Both the position numbers and the translations under genes were made by a program. Under the pieces are notes generated by a model that worked only from the letters and a program-made list of their open reading frames with translations, searched no databases and was not told the origin of the DNA. From the NCBI RefSeq assembly GCF_964204645.1, contig NC_134030.1, forward strand, positions 12,026,278-12,090,277: DNA of 64,000 nucleotides, given 5' to 3'. The DNA comes from Tubulanus polymorphus (taxonomy: Eukaryota; Nemertea; Palaeonemertea; Tubulaniformes; Tubulanidae). Every line of letters starts with the position of its first letter. Position 1 is the first letter of the stretch. Positions 60,501 to 64,000 of this stretch are shown here, in pieces.

Positions 60501-63500
60501 CTATTTTACATTAGAATATACTGGCAAGTTGTAACTCAATGCACGCTGACTATCTATTCCAACAAGACAAACATTATGATACCAGCTATGACACCGGTGA
60601 CAAAGCAATCCAATGTGGGAGACATAATGACGTATTCAAACTTTGGCTCATGTGGAGAGCGAAGGTAGGAAAAGCTTGATTTACTTTATCAAATGTAGAA
60701 ATCTGGGAAGCATTAGCACAGATTATACTAAAAAAGTGATGCGTTATATATTTATTCTTGCTTTTGAATATTGTTCGCGTAAAACACGAAATAGCGATTT
60801 ATATCGAATTCTTCCCTTTTATTTCCTGCGACAAATATAAATCATTCATTTTCATACGGACATGTTAAAGCACCCGATGCGGTTAATGAACCAAATTATA
60901 GGTTGATCCCGTGCGGATATCATACAGTCGTTTGAACCCTGATAACCGTCAAACGACGCTTTTAGTTATATGTGGTACGTTTGACATCTATCTTATGGAA
61001 TAAGAAGTTTATTTCCCTGAAACATAGCTTTCGTCTTAGTGAAAGCCTACGAATACCAATACTTGTATTGCACATTTGTAAATGTAGAAATGTATGGGGA
61101 AATTATATTTGTGCTTTTATGAATAGGGAATTAATCACCCAGCATGAAAGGTGTGCTGAGAAAAAAAGGTACAGCTTGGAATGGAGTTAACATCGTTGAC
61201 GTTTATTTTCAGTTTTATTTGTGAACGTTTGAAATGCAAAATTATTGGCGTTTTGAAAAGAAATTAAATGCGATTAAACTAAATTCTAAGGTCTACCGTA
61301 GCTTTCGTCATATTAAGACGTGACAAACTGTGATTGTAACTAACTCGACGATGCATTATCGTGTTATTTCCAGGGCGAATCTGGATTTGAATCACAGATA
61401 AATCGGATATTTGACTTGGCAAGGTAACATCTGCATAATGCACCATGTATATGTATCTCAATACAAAAAAGAATCTTAAAGAAATATTTGATTGATCAAT
61501 TTCCTTGATCACGATGAAAGCCATGGCATCACAGACTAATTGGATCTGATAGTTCAGTTTCTTATCTTCCAGGTATCTGAGAGACAGTCTTCGTATGCTG
61601 GAGGGCTTTGAACTAGTTTTGGATGAGGTATGAAAGATCATTAATGAGCTCAAACAAACTTCAATAAATTCCCCTTCACGCAACAAACGTGCACTGTGAA
61701 AAAGTTCGCGCACGAAAATAAGCGCCTGATCTTATATAAAAGAGATTTCACATTGACTTCATCATTTTTTTACCTTTTCTTCACAATATTTTATATACAT
61801 GATTGTGTAGTCGTGTACTTAGTCCTAAGACAGATATTGCCCCTCTTATTTATTTGGTCTCTAGATTTGATTTATTTGATTTGATTTGATATGGTGTCCC
61901 TTAGAAACCCACTGCACCTGCCGGGAATGAAACAGGGGTGTAATTGTGGAATAAGGAAATCGATTTACATTGAGTGATCGGTCGAATTTACAGAACATTT
62001 TGCTTCAATCGAAGTACATAATTTCGGTTCCGGTTCATGTAAACAATCTTCCACCCAGCCTGAACCGGCAATCGACTGTGTGGGGTTGATTTTGTTGGCT
62101 GCCTTATTAAGTACATCGAGATTTGCAAGTAACTAATAGGGCTGAAGATCAAATTGTCAGTTTTCATATTTTATCGTCTTCCACATGTAAATAGTCTTAT
62201 TTAGTTATTTTAGTTTTTTGGTATAGATGATAGCCCTCTATATTGTTTGTCCCGCGTGTTGACTTGATTTTATTGATTATTAAAAAGCATCCTCCTCGGC
62301 AGGGATTCGAAGCTGATGGCATTGCGACTCACCACGGCACGAAACCCTATACCACATTAGCCACATTTCAATTCAGCCTGGGTTTTCCATTTCACGGTTT
62401 ATCGGTGAAATTTTCCAAGGCAAATTTCACCGATTTCACTTGTATTTGACAAGAATACCGGCAATGTGATTGGTATTGCAAGTTTTCTAGCGCTAAACAT
62501 GCGCACCCGTAGTGTGGCAGGGTTTCGTGCCGTTGCTGAGTATTGATGCCATCAGATTCGAATCCTTGCCGGAGATCGGATGATCGAAGTACATCAAAAC
62601 GAAAATTATACAGATACGGGTGTTGTCCTGGAATCCGAAGTATAGTTACATCGATGTGTAATTGTACGAGTTAACAAATATTTTATTTCTAGCCTGAATA
62701 TACTAACGTATGCTTTTGGTATATACCGAAATTCCTGAAGGGAATACCACAAGGAAAATTGAAGGATGACAAAGTTAATAAGGTATGGAAGCGTCCTCGA
62801 TCCGGTTCCACAGTTATGAATTCTGATTGGGAATAAACTAATTTCAACTCGAAAGATAAATCTAACTCAGACTGTGGAACTGGGATAGAATTATTTCTCA
62901 AAATTTTGATGGTTAAACTATATTCAAAATTAGTCTGCGAACCCTATTGTTATTCTCCTGAATCCAGTTTTACAGTTGTGGGAGTTAACTCCAAGTTAAG
63001 GTTGGTTCATTTCCCAACTCCGATTCGTCTCCAAGCTGGGTCCTGTAATAGGCCGAGGGTCTTTCAGCTTTTCGCCGAAAACCCAATCGTAATTTTTCCG
63101 ATTTGTTTGGCTGCGGCAACTAAGTATTACAAGACTACAGTAGAACAAACGCCATTTTGTATTTTAAGCGCATTATGACACTTCATGGGCACCAGGGTTA
63201 GTCGCTCGTGCAATTTTTAGTTCATTGTAAAATTCTTACAAGTTTGGTGCTAAATATTGATGTGCTGCCCATAAAGGAAGTTTTCTTTAGGATAATTATT
63301 TGTGCAGAAATTATCTATACTTATAGGGGCTAGCAATTTTGACATGGAAAGTCTCTTAAATAATTTCAGATTGCGCCTAAGATAAAGTCAATGATGATGG
63401 AAAAAGGAACCACAATGGTCGGTTATCAGCCTCTCGGAGAAATTCCGAATTTCTTCAGAATGGTAATTTCAAACCCAGCTTCAGAGAAATGCGACATTGA

Positions 63501-63552
63501 TTTTTTGCTAAGTGAGATATCTCGACTTGGTGAAGAAATTCAACCGTTCTAG
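51523..63552 (+). CDS. GAD1: Glutamate decarboxylase (GAD65/67 type), 14 exons
   Basis: PLP enzyme making GABA from glutamate in neurons. Exons: 51523-51760, 53020-53259, 55196-55286, 55366-55472, 55573-55688, 56860-56939, 57128-57299, 58257-58321, 58523-58601, 60515-60664, 61374-61423, 61573-61627, 62693-62782, 63370-63552. All junctions are GT-AG; the total is 1716 nt, 571 aa, close to vertebrate GADs (585-594). The start is supported by an in-frame TAA just before ATG 51523. Landmarks: FHHPHQL (about 119-125), [35 protein letters not shown], the PLP-ring Asp in HVD (348), and [10 protein letters not shown] with the Schiff-base Lys 380. The [14 protein letters not shown] wording separates it from cysteine sulfinate decarboxylase. 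The first 79 residues are acidic and unconserved, as usual. Oddity: HVDCAWGGG, where the family has HVDAAWGGG. Symbol given by homology; GAD1 versus GAD2 is not meaningful in an invertebrate. Confidence 0.95.
56300..56730. repeat. TTTTGAC/GTCAAAA motif cluster in GAD intron 5
   Basis: More than a dozen TTTTGAC or GTCAAAA heptamers in both orientations, several extended to GACGCATC or ATGCGTCAAA, interleaved with unrelated sequence. TTAATTTTGACAGAATAT is shared with 35730. Looks like a decayed inverted or foldback repeat rather than coding or splice sequence. Confidence 0.6.
62289..62584. mobile_element. Palindromic tRNA-like element, copy 2 (GAD intron 12)
   Basis: Left arm CCTCGGCAGGGATTCGAAGC (minus) and right arm GTGGCAGGGTTTCGTGCCG then GATTCGAATCCTTGCCGG (plus), with a centre containing TTTCCATTTCACGG. 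GGCAGGG and CCTTGCC in the right arm could form a 7-bp acceptor-like stem with one G-U pair. Same structure as 20530-20858. Confidence 0.65.
62799..62887. mobile_element. Palindromic mini-element with CCGGTTCCA ends, copy 2
   Basis: ATCCGGTTCCACAGTTATGA at the left and CAGACTGTGGAACTGGGAT at the right; lies 17 bases into GAD intron 13. A third partial copy (ATCCAGTTTTACAGTTGTGG) is at 62960-63030. Confidence 0.6.
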
Positions 63553-64000
63553 ACTATATCCGTAGACGTATAATGGCCCAAGCGTAGATCACGGTGAATA
63601 GTGGCACGGGCAGATTAGTGACTTACATCTTAGTAAATGAGACTTTAACCTAACCAAAATGTATCAACGCGAAATGAAATTTGGTTTACCTTTGTATACT
63701 TAACCGAAGACTGGTGTACATGTATAATCAAAGATGGACAAACATTACTGTCCCGGAAGTGCGGTTGTTCTTTTAGCCAAAGTACAGAATGATCCTGCCC
63801 ATCGCTTTTTCCACAACATTCTTTCTACGCTTGGGTCAACGGAATTCAGTTCTACAGTGGAACCTTCACGGGCCCAGAAAATATGTTCGTTGTAAGGCCA
63901 CACCAAAAAACCTGTTTCTCGGGCTGGGCAATCACTAAAATGGGTAGGCAGGGATTTTTTTCTTTTTATAGAAAAAGATTGTGAATATTCTTTTGAAAAT
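63553..64000. other. 3' flank of GAD
   Basis: Presumed 3' UTR and downstream DNA. No AATAAA is evident in the first 200 bases after the stop, so the polyadenylation site may lie further on. Confidence 0.4.

Noticed and set aside
62505-62584. Functional tRNA gene
   Set aside because: Box B is good and an acceptor-like stem can form, but no proper T or anticodon stem; it is one arm of a repeated palindromic element.

Overview
The window is nuclear DNA of an invertebrate animal. It is AT-rich and gene-poor, its two host genes are split by GT-AG introns, and it is crowded with transposons, foldback elements and satellites. The host genes are glutamate decarboxylase (GAD, 14 exons, 51523-63552, + strand) and a neuropeptide F/Y precursor (NPF, from 34364, + strand). 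The NPF peptide ends in an RPRF-type motif and looks like a lophotrochozoan-type (mollusc, annelid or brachiopod-like) peptide, so a marine bilaterian is likely; the species cannot be fixed from sequence alone.

Layout. 1-600: diverged repeats. 607-2554: a 31-bp palindromic minisatellite. 2555-14144: a Ty3/gypsy-type LTR retrotransposon with almost identical LTRs but only an integrase-chromodomain remnant, whose interior is occupied by other elements. These are (a) a terminal-inverted-repeat (TIR) element at about 5042-9896, carrying a Merlin/ISXO2-type DDE transposase gene (+) and, convergent to it, a four-exon gene (-) for a DUF3987-type P-loop protein; and (b) a foldback element at 10376-12133, built of 44-bp repeats around a 50-bp minisatellite that also fills the transposase intron. 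15762-17449: a small non-autonomous LTR element with a 257-codon ORF. 19000-31500: mostly MITEs, foldbacks and tRNA-like palindromes. 34356-43123: NPF gene with an intron of about 8.1 kb. 43124-51522: intergenic. 51523-63552: GAD. 63553-64000: 3' flank.

The strongest candidate for an undescribed system is the 5042-9896 element. A Merlin-type transposase and a DUF3987 ATPase-like gene share one pair of TIRs. The last intron of the ATPase gene encloses the whole transposase gene on the other strand, and its splice donor lies inside the last codons of the transposase. The joined ATPase frame is intact (530 codons). The transposase has one in-frame stop in exon 1.

GAD and NPF are both nervous-system genes but look like independent neighbours. 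NPF is assigned from one strong exon plus a correctly phased exon supplying the rest of the C-terminal amidation motif. All splice sites given here were read by eye and checked only for frame and GT-AG consensus.
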